Source of the DNA: Salegentibacter flavus
GTDB taxonomy: Bacteria > Bacteroidota > Bacteroidia > Flavobacteriales > Flavobacteriaceae
NCBI RefSeq assembly: GCF_900115145.1
Contig: NZ_FOVL01000005.1
Coordinates: forward strand, 114,533-178,532
Length of the DNA: 64,000 nucleotides
Reading direction: 5' to 3'
Below are positions 25,713 through 35,650 of the stretch, piece after piece. The translations under genes and the position numbers were made by a program. The first letter of the stretch is position 1; the number at the start of each line of letters is the position of its first letter. The notes beneath the pieces are model-generated. The model was not told the DNA's origin. It did no database searches and saw only the letters and a program-made list of their open reading frames with translations.

Positions 25713-27899
25713 ATGATTAAAATTGCACCTAAAAGCCTTATTGACCTTGAATTTCCGGTGGTTTGCGACCAGATATCAGAACTCTGTATCACAGGATTGG
25801 GAAAGGAAAAAGCCCTGAAAATTCAGCCTTTTCCTTCCTATTCCAAAACTATTTTTGGCCTTAACCAGACCAATGAATATTTAAGTTCCAAAACGCGGGA
25901 AAGCCGTATTCCAAATCATGGTTTCGATGCTGTGAATAAAGAACTAAGAATGTTGGAGATTGAAGAGGCTATCCTGGAAGTTGGGAGCTTCAGAAAAATC
26001 GCCAGCCTTTCTGAAACCGTGAATACTCAGCTTAAGTTTTTCAAAAAGTTTCAGGAATATTATCCGAGTCTTTATAAAACCACTTCAGAAATAGAATATA
26101 CCACGGAAATTATCGACAAAATTGGCAATGTGATCGATAAATTCGGGGAAGTGAAAGATGATGCCTCTCCCCTTTTGCAATCGGTTAGAAGATCCATCAA
26201 TTCGGTAAAGGGCCAAATCAATTCGAGCTTTGCCAAAGCCTTAAGCACTTATCATTCTTTTGGCTATCTTGATGAAATAAGGGAAAGCGTTGTAGAAAAT
26301 GTTCGGGTGCTGGCTGTAAGTGCGATGCATCGCCGCAAAGTTAAAGGCGGAATTCTTGGAAACTCCAAGACCGGTAGTATAGTTTATATTCAACCCGAAG
26401 CAACTTACCAGTTTACCCGGGAACTCAATAACCTGGAATACGAGGAAAAAGAAGAAATAAAGCGAATTCTAAAAGAACTAACTGAATTCATAAGACCTTA
26501 TAAAACCTTGCTGCAGGAATATCAGGAGCTTTTAAGCGAGATAGATCTTATTGCCGCAAAATCTAAATATGCTGAAAATATAAACGGGATTTTACCCAAA
26601 ATCACCAAAGAAAGAGAACTTCAGTTAAAGGATGCCTATCACCCACTTCTTTATTTAAGTAATAAAAAGAAGGGAGATAAAACCTATCCCCAAAGCATTG
26701 AACTTGCCAGAGATAACCGAATTATAGTGATCTCAGGTCCAAATGCGGGTGGAAAAAGTATCACGCTAAAAACCGTTGGGCTACTTCAGCTTATGATCCA
26801 AAGCGGGATTCTCATTCCGGTGCATGAATACAGCCGGGTTTGTTTGTTTGATAAGATCCTTACCGATATTGGCGACAATCAATCCATTGAAAACCATCTT
26901 AGCACCTATAGTTACCGGCTTAAGAATATGAATTATTTTCTTCGGAAATGCGATGACAAAACGCTGTTCCTTATCGATGAATTCGGCACCGGAAGTGACC
27001 CGGAGCTTGGAGGCGCCCTGGCTGAAACTTTTCTGGAAGTTTTTTATGAGAAGGAATCTTTCGGAATCCTTACCACTCACTATGCTAATTTGAAAAAACT
27101 GGCAAATGAACTTCCGGATATGAGTAACGCGAATATGTTATTCGATTCACAGAGCCTGGAACCCATATATAAATTACAGGTTGGAGAAGCGGGCAGTTCC
27201 TTTACCTTCGAAGTAGCACAAAAAAACGGCATACCCTATAGCCTTATTAATCGTTCCCGAAAGAAGGTAGAGAAAGGAAAAATAAGGTTTGATAAAAGCA
27301 TAGCAAACCTTCAAAAGGAACGTTCTAAACTTCAAAAAACAACAGATTCCCTTAAAACAAAGGAACAAAAGGCTGCAAAGGAGAAAGACAAATTAGAGGA
27401 AACCAATACCAGAATTCAGCAGAAACTGGAAAGCTTTCAGGATCTTTATGATAGCAATCAGTGCTTAATCTATATTGGACAGAAAATAAACGACATCAGT
27501 GAAAAGTATTTTCAGAATAAAAAGAAAAAAGAACTGATAGCTGAATTCATGAAATTCGTTGAGATAGAGAATTCCAAGCGTAAAAAGGAAACTAAAAAAC
27601 AGCAGCAGGCCAAGAAAACCGAGGAGAAGAAAGTTCAGCAGGAAGTAAAGAAAAAGGTAGAAGTAATTCGTCAGAAGAAAAAAGAGGAAAAAGCCAAAAT
27701 GACCGAAGCTGAACGCAAAGCTGCTGAAAAACCTAAGATCACTCCAAAATTGGGAGACCGGGTTAGATTGGAGGACAGTAAATCGGTTGGGACCTTAGAC
27801 AAAATTGAAAAGGGAAAAGCTACAGTTAATTACGGAATGTTCACCACCCAGGTAGACCTAGAGAAACTCGAATTGGTGCAGGCAATGAAGAAAAAATAA
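25713..27899 (+). CDS. MutS2-family ATPase lacking the Smr domain
   Basis: 728 residues. MutS domain III-like helices, then the ATPase: Walker A GPNAGGKS (352-359), the LFDKILTDIGDNQSIENHLSTYS signature, Walker B FLIDEFGTGSDPE and TTHYANLKKLA. A long basic coiled coil (about 520-680, rich in Lys and Glu) follows, then a KOW-like end (PKLGDRVRLEDSKSVGTLDKI). The C-terminal Smr nuclease domain of Bacillus MutS2 is absent. The family resolves branched DNA or rescues collided ribosomes; without Smr the latter activity may differ. DCC protein gene follows after two bases. Confidence 0.9.
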   Translation: MIKIAPKSLIDLEFPVVCDQISELCITGLGKEKALKIQPFPSYSKTIFGLNQTNEYLSSKTRESRIPNHGFDAVNKELRMLEIEEAILEVGSFRKIASLSETVNTQLKFFKKFQEYYPSLYKTTSEIEYTTEIIDKIGNVIDKFGEVKDDASPLLQSVRRSINSVKGQINSSFAKALSTYHSFGYLDEIRESVVENVRVLAVSAMHRRKVKGGILGNSKTGSIVYIQPEATYQFTRELNNLEYEEKEEIKRILKELTEFIRPYKTLLQEYQELLSEIDLIAAKSKYAENINGILPKITKERELQLKDAYHPLLYLSNKKKGDKTYPQSIELARDNRIIVISGPNAGGKSITLKTVGLLQLMIQSGILIPVHEYSRVCLFDKILTDIGDNQSIENHLSTYSYRLKNMNYFLRKCDDKTLFLIDEFGTGSDPELGGALAETFLEVFYEKESFGILTTHYANLKKLANELPDMSNANMLFDSQSLEPIYKLQVGEAGSSFTFEVAQKNGIPYSLINRSRKKVEKGKIRFDKSIANLQKERSKLQKTTDSLKTKEQKAAKEKDKLEETNTRIQQKLESFQDLYDSNQCLIYIGQKINDISEKYFQNKKKKELIAEFMKFVEIENSKRKKETKKQQQAKKTEEKKVQQEVKKKVEVIRQKKKEEKAKMTEAERKAAEKPKITPKLGDRVRLEDSKSVGTLDKIEKGKATVNYGMFTTQVDLEKLELVQAMKKK

Positions 27900-27901
27900 T
27901 T

Positions 27902-28315
27902 ATGGAGATACCAAAGGATAAAAAGATTGTGCTTTTTGATGGGGTTTGTAATCTTTGCAACGGCGCCGTGACCTATATTATAAAACACGATAAAAAAGAT
28001 ATTTTCAGGTTTGCTTCTTTGCAAAGTGAGCTTGGCAGAAAACTGGTTTCTGAAAGAGGAATGGATCCCGATGACCTGGATTCTATAATTTTAATTGAAC
28101 CCGGAGTTGCTTATTTCCGAAAATCTACTGCAGCCCTGGAGATTTCGAAAGACCTTTCCGGTGGAGCTTCTTTGCTTCAATATTTTTGGTTTATACCCGA
28201 AAGCCTTAGAGATGGAATTTATAACCTGATCGCCAATAACCGTTATAAATGGTATGGTAAGAAGGAGAGCTGTATGATCCCAACCCCTGAATTAAAGTCT
28301 AAATTCCTGGATTAA
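27902..28315 (+). CDS. DCC-family thiol-disulfide oxidoreductase (DUF393)
   Basis: 137 residues. FDGVCNLCNGAV at about 13-24 is the DxxCxxC signature, followed by KHDKKDIFRFASLQSELGRKLV and a YKWYGKKESC end. The thioredoxin-like family is predicted to catalyse disulfide exchange; no partner is known. It has no signal peptide. The stop overlaps the end of the convergent symporter gene by four bases. Confidence 0.9.
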   Translation: MEIPKDKKIVLFDGVCNLCNGAVTYIIKHDKKDIFRFASLQSELGRKLVSERGMDPDDLDSIILIEPGVAYFRKSTAALEISKDLSGGASLLQYFWFIPESLRDGIYNLIANNRYKWYGKKESCMIPTPELKSKFLD

Positions 28316-29664
28316 GCTTTTTCTTTCTTCTCCAATTCTGATTCTTTTTCTTCGGCATTGGTATCTGGATGATAATTATCATCCCATTCCTTCACATTTG
28401 GTGGCCCCATTTTGTCAACCGACTTAGCGACCATTAAAGAAACAGCGGCATCACCGGTTACGTTTACCACAGTTCTGCACATATCCAAAGGTCTGTCTAC
28501 CGCAAAAATAAGCGCCAACCCAGCTTCCGGAATTCCAGCCTGAGCAAGCACTATTACCAGCATTACCATTCCCGCTCCGGGAACAGCAGCCGAGCCAATA
28601 GATGCCAATGTGGCCGTAGCGATGATTCCGAGCTGAGCTCCAACACTTAAGTCCATTCCAAAAGCCTGTGCGATAAAAACAGCTGCAACTGCCTGGTAAA
28701 GGCTGGTTCCGTCCATATTAATAGTAGCTCCAATTGGCAGGACAAAGCTGGTAACTTCCCTGCTCACGCCCATATGCTCTTCTACTCTTTCCATAGTTAC
28801 CGGTAAAGTCGCAGCACTCGAACTGGTTGAAAAAGCCAGTAATTGTGCGGGTACAATTCCATTAACAAAGAATGATGGTTTGTTTTTAGTTACAATCCAT
28901 ACCAAAAGAATATAAAATCCAATCATTACGGTCAAACCAATTAAAACGGTTATTCCATACATTGCAAGAGCAGCAAAAAGATCGGTGCTTGGAGATTCTA
29001 CTACCAGGGCTGCTAAAAGTGCAAATACACCATAAGGTGCTGCAAGCATTATGAGATCGATCATCTTTAGGATCACTTCGTTAAAACCATCAAAGAAATC
29101 CTTTACCGGTTTGGCTGTTTTTTCAGGAATAAGAATTAGTCCGATCCCAAAGAAGATCGCGAAGAAAATTACCTGCAACATATTGGCATTATCACCCGCT
29201 GCGGCAAAAATATTATCGGGGACTATATCTACTAAGGCTTGTAATGGTCCCGATTCCCTTTGTTGATCTGCAGAGGCTTTAACCCCCGAAGCATCTCCTT
29301 CATAACTTGTAATAAGATCCTGCTGGGTTTCTGCGGTAATGGCGTTTCCGGGTTTAATTAGATTGACCAGTCCTAAACCTATAGTCACCGCAACTATTGT
29401 GGTAAAAATATAAATCCCGATAGTACGAGCTCCCATCTTAGAAAGCTTGGAAATATCCTTAAGATCTGAAATTCCTTTTATCAGGGAACCCAAAATAAGT
29501 GGCACTGCAATAAGCTTAAGGGCATTGATAAATATTGTTCCAAAGGGTTTTATCCAATCTCCAATAAATTCAGATCCCCAGCTAAAATTGGTAAGGATTA
29601 GCGCGAAAACAACTCCGGCAGCCATTCCTAATAAAATCTGCCAGTGCAGTGCGAGTTTCTTCAT
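28312..29664 (-). CDS. Dicarboxylate/amino acid:cation symporter (DAACS family)
   Basis: 450 residues with the GltPh-like layout: several TM helices, then the serine-rich hairpin FSTSSSAATLPVTMERV, NMDGTSLYQAVAA (NMDGT, sodium and substrate site), the second hairpin GSAAVPGAGMVML and TM8 with DRPLDMCRTVVNVTGDA, where Asp and Arg contact the substrate. Likely imports glutamate, aspartate or C4-dicarboxylates with H+ or Na+. The C-tail is Glu/Lys-rich. Starts 23 bases after aroC on the same strand. Confidence 0.92.
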   Translation of the reverse strand: MKKLALHWQILLGMAAGVVFALILTNFSWGSEFIGDWIKPFGTIFINALKLIAVPLILGSLIKGISDLKDISKLSKMGARTIGIYIFTTIVAVTIGLGLVNLIKPGNAITAETQQDLITSYEGDASGVKASADQQRESGPLQALVDIVPDNIFAAAGDNANMLQVIFFAIFFGIGLILIPEKTAKPVKDFFDGFNEVILKMIDLIMLAAPYGVFALLAALVVESPSTDLFAALAMYGITVLIGLTVMIGFYILLVWIVTKNKPSFFVNGIVPAQLLAFSTSSSAATLPVTMERVEEHMGVSREVTSFVLPIGATINMDGTSLYQAVAAVFIAQAFGMDLSVGAQLGIIATATLASIGSAAVPGAGMVMLVIVLAQAGIPEAGLALIFAVDRPLDMCRTVVNVTGDAAVSLMVAKSVDKMGPPNVKEWDDNYHPDTNAEEKESELEKKEKA

Positions 29665-29687
29665 AATAGTTCTATTTCAAATTTGGG

Positions 29688-30752
29688 TTATAGTTTAGAA
29701 ATCTTATTTTGAAGCCAAAAATCAGCGATTACCAAAGCGGCCATGGCCTCTACAATAGGTACAGCTCTTGGAACTACACAGGGATCGTGGCGACCTTTAC
29801 CCTGCATTTCCACGGTTTGACCTTCAGCATTAATTGTTTCCTGATTTTGCATGATTGTCGCTACAGGTTTAAAAGCAACATTAAAATAGATATCCATTCC
29901 GTTAGAAATTCCGCCCTGCACGCCTCCGCTCAAATTGGTTTTAGTACTGCCATCAGAATTAAAGAGGTCGTTATGTTCACTTCCCTTCATTTTGGTGCCT
30001 TCAAAACCACTACCGTACTCAAAACCTTTTACAGCATTGATGGATAACATCGCTTTTCCAAGCTCGGCGTGAAGCTTATCAAACACTGGTTCTCCCAAGC
30101 CTTTAGGAACATTTTTAATAACGCATTGCACGGTTCCTCCTACCGTATCCCCGGCTTTTCTTATTTCCTTAATATAGGCTTCCATTTTTGCTGCGGAAGC
30201 CTTGTCGGGGCAGCGTACGGGATTGCTTTCAATAAGACTGAAATCAATTTCATGCGGGCTTTTATCTAGTTTAATATTCCCAACTGAAGCTGTATAAGCG
30301 TAAAAATCAATTTTGTTTAAGAGCTGTTTGGCAATAGCACCTGCCACAACCCGGGAAGCGGTTTCCCGAGCCGAAGACCTTCCTCCTCCCCTGTAATCCC
30401 GAAATCCATATTTTTCATCATAGGTATAATCGGCATGACTAGGGCGATAGGTATCTTTAATATGTGAGTAATCTTTTGACTTCTGGTTGGCATTACGAAT
30501 CATAAATCCTATAGGGGTTCCCGTGGTTTTTCCTTCGAAAATCCCGGAAAGGAATTCTACAGTATCCGGTTCCTTTCTTTGAGTAACTATGGCAGACTGT
30601 CCAGGTTTTCTACGGTTTAATTCGGTTTGAATAGCTTCCAGGTCAAGTTGGAGTCCTGCAGGACATCCGTCTAAAATTCCTCCAATTGCCGGGCCGTGTG
30701 ATTCCCCAAATGTGGTAAGTTTAAATAATTTTCCAAAGGAATTTCCCGCCAT
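29688..30752 (-). CDS. aroC: Chorismate synthase
   Basis: 354 residues from ATG 30752 ([20 protein letters not shown]). The longer frame start at 30770 overlaps the predicted -7 box and is rejected. Signatures: [58 protein letters not shown] block (about 105-140), and [23 protein letters not shown] at the end. It converts EPSP to chorismate, the last shikimate step, using reduced FMN; it is cytosolic. Confidence 0.96.
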   Translation of the reverse strand: MAGNSFGKLFKLTTFGESHGPAIGGILDGCPAGLQLDLEAIQTELNRRKPGQSAIVTQRKEPDTVEFLSGIFEGKTTGTPIGFMIRNANQKSKDYSHIKDTYRPSHADYTYDEKYGFRDYRGGGRSSARETASRVVAGAIAKQLLNKIDFYAYTASVGNIKLDKSPHEIDFSLIESNPVRCPDKASAAKMEAYIKEIRKAGDTVGGTVQCVIKNVPKGLGEPVFDKLHAELGKAMLSINAVKGFEYGSGFEGTKMKGSEHNDLFNSDGSTKTNLSGGVQGGISNGMDIYFNVAFKPVATIMQNQETINAEGQTVEMQGKGRHDPCVVPRAVPIVEAMAALVIADFWLQNKISKL

Positions 30753-30767
30753 GCTTTCGATTTTGAA

Positions 30768-30775
30768 CAAATGTA
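30768..30775 (-). promoter_or_regulatory. -7 element for aroC
   Basis: Reads TACATTTG on the minus strand, 16 bases before ATG 30752. Supports the shorter chorismate synthase start. Confidence 0.5.
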
Positions 30776-30871
30776 ATTTTTTAAGCCAATATTTAAAAAT
30801 CTAAGACTAATTAAAAAAACTCTCTGATTTCTCCAAATTCCCCTTGTATTTAGCGGCTTAACCAAATAATT

Positions 30872-33787
30872 TTAAATTAAAGCTCCCCTTAAAATCGTTA
30901 TGGGATGTTTTGCAATCCGTTTTGTGCCATCAAAAATCTGGTGGCGACAACTCGTCCCATTTGCTGAAATGATCGTCTCTTCAGGAGTTTTTCGCACCGC
31001 TGGGAATAAAGTTTGTTCCCCAATGTTCATACTCACTTCGTAATGCTCTTTTTCATATCCAAAGGAACCTGCCATACCGCAACAACCCGAAGGTATGATA
31101 CTTACTTTGAAATTTTCAGGATGGTTAAGTATATCAAAGGTAACCGCCGTATTGGACAAGGATTTTTGATGGCAATGCCCGTGAATTTTAATGGTTTTTT
31201 CTTCTGTAGAGAATTGTCCTGGTTTAATATTGCCAAGTGCCATTTCTTTTTTCAGGAATTCTTCAATCATAAAAGAATTTTGTGCCAGTTCCTCTGCTGC
31301 CTCTTTATCGTCAGCAAGTCTTAGGTATTCGTCTCTGAAGCTTAAAATAGCTGAAGGTTCAATTCCTATTAGAGGTTTTTCATCAGTTATGAGATATTTA
31401 AAGATGCTGATGTTCTTATTGGCAAAATCCTTAGCTTCTTCAAGGAAACCTTTTGAAAGATGGCTTCTCCCGCTTTCCTCATGTTGCACAATTTCTACCT
31501 GGTAACCTAATTTACTCAGTAGTTCCAAACTATCGATACCAATTTCAGCATCCAGATAATTAGTGAATTCATCATTGAATAAATAAACCGTTTTTATAGG
31601 TTTTTCCACCTTTAAACGATCTTTATTTTTACGGTAGAATCTGCTTAGGCTCTGTTTTGAAAGTTGTGGCAGGCTTCTTTCCGATGCAATTCCCATTGCT
31701 TTCTTAGCAATTCCGGCTGTGAACTTGTTGCTGAATAGGAAATTAGAAAATCCCGGAGTTTTGGAAGCGAGTTTGTTCATTCTTCCATTATTGACAAAAG
31801 CCTTACTTCTCAGGGAAGTTCCGTTCTCCTTTTGATACTGGTAAAGGAATTCAGCTTTTAAAGCGGCCACATCTACGCTGGAAGGGCATTCACTTTTACA
31901 GCCTTTACAACTGATACAGAGATCAAAAACCTCTTTTAATTCTTTATTATCAAATTTATTTGGTTTTTCTGAATTGGTTAGGAATTCCCTTAAAGCATTA
32001 GCACGGGCACGGGTTGTATCCTTTTCATTTTTGGTAGCCCTGTAGCTGGGGCACATAGTTCCACCGGCCTCAGAAGATTTTCTGCAGTCTCCACTACCGT
32101 TACATTTTTCAGCAAGCCTGAGAATTCCATGGGATTCAGAAAAATCCATAAGGGTTTCAATTTGTGGCTCAGATCTATCCGGTATATATCGTAAAGAAGT
32201 ATCCATTGGCGCTGCATCGATTATTTTCCCGGGATTGAATATATTTTCAGAATCAAAGGCCAGCTTAATATTTTTAATAAGATGATAGTTCTTTGGACCG
32301 ATCATCATCTCGATAAATTCTGCCCTTACCCTACCGTCACCGTGCTCTCCGCTAAGGGAGCCGTTATACTTTTTTACAAGTTTTGCAACATCCTCGGTGA
32401 TCTGCCGAAACAACTTTACATCCTCAGATCTTTTAAGGTTTAGAATAGGTCTTAAATGTATTTCCCCGGCCCCGGCGTGGGCATAATACACCGCATCCTG
32501 ACCGTAATTTTTCATAATCTTACCAAACTCCGAAATATAATCGGCCAGTTGTGGCAAGGCAACCGCCGTATCCTCAATACAGGCTACAGCTTTCTTGTCT
32601 CCAATAATATTTCCCAGCAATCCCAGTCCGGCCTTTCGCAATTCCAGGGCAAGTTCTATCTGTTCGTCAAAAAGTACAGGTAAAGCATAGCTCAAGCCTG
32701 AATTTTCAAGGGTTTCCAGCAGGGCTTTGGTTTGCTTTTGCAACTCTTCCTGGGAATTTGCCCGCATTTCCAGCATAAGGATAGCCTGTGGGTCTCCTTC
32801 AATAAAAAAACGGTTCTCCTTATACTTCAGGTTCTGTTTGGTACAATCCAGGATCACCTTATCCATCATCTCGCAGGTATAGAGCGAATGTTCCATCGCG
32901 GGAACTACCGCCTGCATACAGGTATCTATACTCGAAAAATGTGCAGCGATCATCGCAGTATTAGGTGGCTGCAAGGCGTCTAGTTGCAGGGTGATCTCGG
33001 TGGTGAAGGCAAGGGTACCTTCACTTCCGCTTAAAAGTCGGCACAGGTTAATTGGATCGGTTGTTTCTGAAAAGACTTCAGAATAGATGAGTTCATCAAC
33101 TGCATAACCGGTATTTCTACGATGTAATTCTCTAGGGGGAAATTTTTCAATGATCTCTTTTCTGGCTTCGGCAGGAGATAATTCAGCATAGATCTTTCTG
33201 TATATCTCCCCTTCCAGATTTTCCAGCTTAAGCTTCTGCTGAAATTCTTCAGAAGAAATTTCTCTGAATTCGGCTTCACTCCCATCGCTGAGTAAAACCT
33301 TCATAGAAACTACCTTGTCACGGGTAGTGCCATATTTTATGGAGGTCGTTCCGCTGGAATTATTTCCAACCATTCCGCCAATCATACAACGATTGGAGGT
33401 GGAAGTATTTGGTCCGAAAAACAAGCCGTGTTCGGTCAAAACACGATTCAGGTCATCTCTTATGACCCCGGGTTGCACCCTAGCTGTCTTTTCCTGAGGA
33501 TCTATCTCCTTTATATCGGTAAAATGTTTTGAAACATCTACTACAATACCATCACCTACACATTGGCCGGCGAGGGAGGTCCCTGCTGTTCTGGGGATAA
33601 GGGAAGTTTTGTTTTCCCTGGCAAAAATGATAAGTCGTTTAAGGTCCTGCTCGTTTTTAGGGTAACAAACGGCCAGGGGCATTTCCCGGTAGACAGAAGC
33701 ATCGGTAGCATAAATTGACCGCCATAGTTCGTCGTAATATAACTGACCATCAATTTCCTGCGAAAGCTGTTGCAATTTTTTTTCCAT
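30872..33787 (-). CDS. FAD-linked oxidase fused to 4Fe-4S/CCG domains (YdiJ/D-lactate dehydrogenase-like)
   Basis: 971 residues. N-terminal PCMH-type FAD domain (about 20-260, with PRTAGTSLAGQCVGDGIVVD and GGMVGNNSSGTTSIKYGTTRD), FAD oxidase C-domain (about 260-540, including YYAHAGAGEIHLRPIL and GSLSGEHGDGRVR), then two Fe-S cysteine clusters (CNGSGDCRKS ... CPSY and CISCKGCKSECPSSVD) and CCG-type motifs (HGHCHQKS, PSGCCGMAGSFG). This is the whole-length fused form that oxidises a 2-hydroxyacid such as D-lactate or D-2-hydroxyglutarate and passes electrons through Fe-S to the quinone pool. Exact substrate not known. Single gene, cytosolic face. Confidence 0.9.
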   Translation of the reverse strand: MEKKLQQLSQEIDGQLYYDELWRSIYATDASVYREMPLAVCYPKNEQDLKRLIIFARENKTSLIPRTAGTSLAGQCVGDGIVVDVSKHFTDIKEIDPQEKTARVQPGVIRDDLNRVLTEHGLFFGPNTSTSNRCMIGGMVGNNSSGTTSIKYGTTRDKVVSMKVLLSDGSEAEFREISSEEFQQKLKLENLEGEIYRKIYAELSPAEARKEIIEKFPPRELHRRNTGYAVDELIYSEVFSETTDPINLCRLLSGSEGTLAFTTEITLQLDALQPPNTAMIAAHFSSIDTCMQAVVPAMEHSLYTCEMMDKVILDCTKQNLKYKENRFFIEGDPQAILMLEMRANSQEELQKQTKALLETLENSGLSYALPVLFDEQIELALELRKAGLGLLGNIIGDKKAVACIEDTAVALPQLADYISEFGKIMKNYGQDAVYYAHAGAGEIHLRPILNLKRSEDVKLFRQITEDVAKLVKKYNGSLSGEHGDGRVRAEFIEMMIGPKNYHLIKNIKLAFDSENIFNPGKIIDAAPMDTSLRYIPDRSEPQIETLMDFSESHGILRLAEKCNGSGDCRKSSEAGGTMCPSYRATKNEKDTTRARANALREFLTNSEKPNKFDNKELKEVFDLCISCKGCKSECPSSVDVAALKAEFLYQYQKENGTSLRSKAFVNNGRMNKLASKTPGFSNFLFSNKFTAGIAKKAMGIASERSLPQLSKQSLSRFYRKNKDRLKVEKPIKTVYLFNDEFTNYLDAEIGIDSLELLSKLGYQVEIVQHEESGRSHLSKGFLEEAKDFANKNISIFKYLITDEKPLIGIEPSAILSFRDEYLRLADDKEAAEELAQNSFMIEEFLKKEMALGNIKPGQFSTEEKTIKIHGHCHQKSLSNTAVTFDILNHPENFKVSIIPSGCCGMAGSFGYEKEHYEVSMNIGEQTLFPAVRKTPEETIISANGTSCRHQIFDGTKRIAKHPITILRGALI

Positions 33788-33894
33788 AGTAAGCCGTTAA
33801 AATTACGTAAAATAAGCTAAAATACTTAACAGATTTTTATGGAATATTAACAATAGATTGGGCTGGGAAGGCGTTAACATTCTTATTTAACAAT

Positions 33895-33902
33895 TAAATT
33901 TG
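33895..33902 (+). promoter_or_regulatory. -7 element for the small outer-membrane protein gene
   Basis: TAAATTTG, exact TAnnTTTG, 20 bases before the ATG; GTTAAC lies about 20 bases upstream instead of a TTTG box. Confidence 0.5.
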
Positions 33903-33921
33903 CACAACGAATCTAAAAACT

Positions 33922-34416
33922 ATGAACATGAAAAAATTGATTTTAATTGCTGTATTTGCTTTTGGCGCTACATTCATGAGCCAAACTCAGGCACAGAGTA
34001 TTTCTGAAAATGCACTTGGATTAAGACTTGGTGGAGGAGGCGGAATTGGTCCGGAAATTTCCTACCAAAGAGCTCTTGGAGATAACAATCGTTTGGAATT
34101 AGATCTTGGTTGGCGCACCCATAGTGATTATGATGCCTTTAAGGTGACGGGATTATACCAGTGGGTTTGGAATATTGATGGCGGATTTAACTGGTATGCC
34201 GGCCTTGGTGGTGGTGTTGGTAGTATTGATGATAACGATGAAGATCATAACGATGGTGCGTTTTTATTCATTGCCGGAGATATAGGAATTGAATATAACT
34301 TCGATATTCCGTTATTATTATCGCTTGATTTCAGACCTGAATTTGGTTTTAATGACTACGACGTAGTCGATCAATTTTCCCCGGACATAGCGCTAGGGAT
34401 AAGATACCAGTTCTAA
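33922..34416 (+). CDS. Small outer-membrane beta-barrel protein
   Basis: 164 residues. Signal peptide about 1-24 (KKLILIAVFAFGATFMSQTQAQS; ATG at codon 1 or 3). The mature part alternates hydrophobic and polar residues (LGLRLGGGGGIGPEISYQRA, RLELDLGWRT, GFNWYAGLGGGVG, IGIEYNFDIPLLLSLDFRPE) and ends LGIRYQF with a C-terminal Phe, the pattern of eight-stranded OMPs. Function unknown; a Ca-like acidic loop DDNDEDHNDG is at about 110-119. Own promoter and a strong terminator. Confidence 0.8.
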   Translation: MNMKKLILIAVFAFGATFMSQTQAQSISENALGLRLGGGGGIGPEISYQRALGDNNRLELDLGWRTHSDYDAFKVTGLYQWVWNIDGGFNWYAGLGGGVGSIDDNDEDHNDGAFLFIAGDIGIEYNFDIPLLLSLDFRPEFGFNDYDVVDQFSPDIALGIRYQF

Positions 34417-34432
34417 AAACTGATCTTTTTAA

Positions 34433-34473
34433 AAACTAAAAAAGTGGAAGTAAACCTTCCACTTTTTTAGTTT
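34433..34473. terminator. Bidirectional terminator between the OMP gene and bshA
   Basis: An 18-bp perfect stem (34433-34450 with 34456-34473, core AAAAAGTGGAAG and CTTCCACTTTTT) with a five-base loop. A and T runs at both ends suit two convergent genes. Confidence 0.92.
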
Positions 34474-34477
34474 CTTG

Positions 34478-35608
34478 TTATTTCTTGATTAAAGCTTTTT
34501 CATAGATTGCCTCGTACATAGGAACAATTTTGTTAATATCAAATTTAGTGGCAGTTCGTAATGCCCCCCTTTTAAATTCCTTAAGTCGCTTTTCATCGCT
34601 TAGGATATACAAAGCATTTTTGGCCATATCTTCTACATCGCCCACATCGCTTAAAAATCCCGAAACTCCTGCATTATTAACTTCAGAAAGCCCACCGGTA
34701 TTGGTTGAGATCACGGGAACTGAATGCACCATAGCCTCCAGGGCCACCAATCCAAAACTTTCGGTTCTGGAAGGTAATAGAAACAGATCTGAAAAACACA
34801 GTATTTTATGGATCTCATGACTTTCCCCAAGGAAAAGCACTTTTTCTTCAATTCCGAGATCAATAGCCATCTCTTCAGCCATTTCTTTTTCCGGGCCTTC
34901 ACCAACCATCATTAGTTTAGCTTTCATTTTCTTTTGAATTTCGTAGAAGACCTTTATTACATCGTCTATACGTTTCACTTTCCGGAAATTACTAATGTGG
35001 GTAATTATTTTTTCATCATCTCCTGCCATCAGGCCTCGTTGGCAGTCTGTAAAAGACATTCGATCACATTTGGTAACGTCTATAAAATTGGGAATTACAT
35101 CAATTTCTTTGCGTATGTCGAATAAATTCAAAGTATCGGTCCTTAGGCTCTCGGAGACAGAAGTAACCACATCACTATTATTAATGCTAAAAGTTACAGC
35201 CGGTTTATAGAATGGATGATTACCCACAAGGGTGATATCAGTACCATGAAGGGTTGTTACCATAGGAAGTTCAATTCCTTCCTCAGCCAGCATTTTTTTG
35301 GCCATATAGCCCGCATAGGCATGTGGAATGGCATAATGAACATGTAAAAGCTCAATTCCATGAAGTTTTACCATATTCACCAGTTTACTACTTAATGCAA
35401 GTTCATAAGGTTGATAATGAAAAAGTGGATATTCGGGAACGTGGACTTCATGAAATCTAACATTACTCGATAACTGATCCAGCCTTACCGGCTGGCTGTA
35501 GGTAATAAAATGAACTTCGTGACCACGCCTGGATAGTTCAAGACCTAACTCGGTGGCTACTACTCCACTCCCACCAAAAGTAGGGTAACAAACAATGCCT
35601 ATTTTCAT
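34478..35608 (-). CDS. bshA: N-acetyl-alpha-D-glucosaminyl L-malate synthase BshA
   Basis: 376 residues, GT4 glycosyltransferase fold. GIVCYPTFGGSGVVATELG (3-21) is the BshA-type start, HVHYAIPHAYAGYMAK and TTLHGTDITLVG follow, and SRTESFGLVALEAM is the EX7E sugar-nucleotide motif. It joins UDP-GlcNAc to L-malate, the first step of bacillithiol synthesis. The later enzymes BshB and BshC are not in the window. Probably shares a transcript with the upstream GH3 gene (42-base gap). Confidence 0.92.
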   Translation of the reverse strand: MKIGIVCYPTFGGSGVVATELGLELSRRGHEVHFITYSQPVRLDQLSSNVRFHEVHVPEYPLFHYQPYELALSSKLVNMVKLHGIELLHVHYAIPHAYAGYMAKKMLAEEGIELPMVTTLHGTDITLVGNHPFYKPAVTFSINNSDVVTSVSESLRTDTLNLFDIRKEIDVIPNFIDVTKCDRMSFTDCQRGLMAGDDEKIITHISNFRKVKRIDDVIKVFYEIQKKMKAKLMMVGEGPEKEMAEEMAIDLGIEEKVLFLGESHEIHKILCFSDLFLLPSRTESFGLVALEAMVHSVPVISTNTGGLSEVNNAGVSGFLSDVGDVEDMAKNALYILSDEKRLKEFKRGALRTATKFDINKIVPMYEAIYEKALIKK

Positions 35609-35650
35609 CAGAATTTTATTTAAATATTAACTTATTCTTTTGGTAATCCA

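Noticed and set aside
29688..30770. Longer chorismate synthase start at 30770
   Set aside because: It lies on the predicted -7 box, and the extra six residues do not fit the family.
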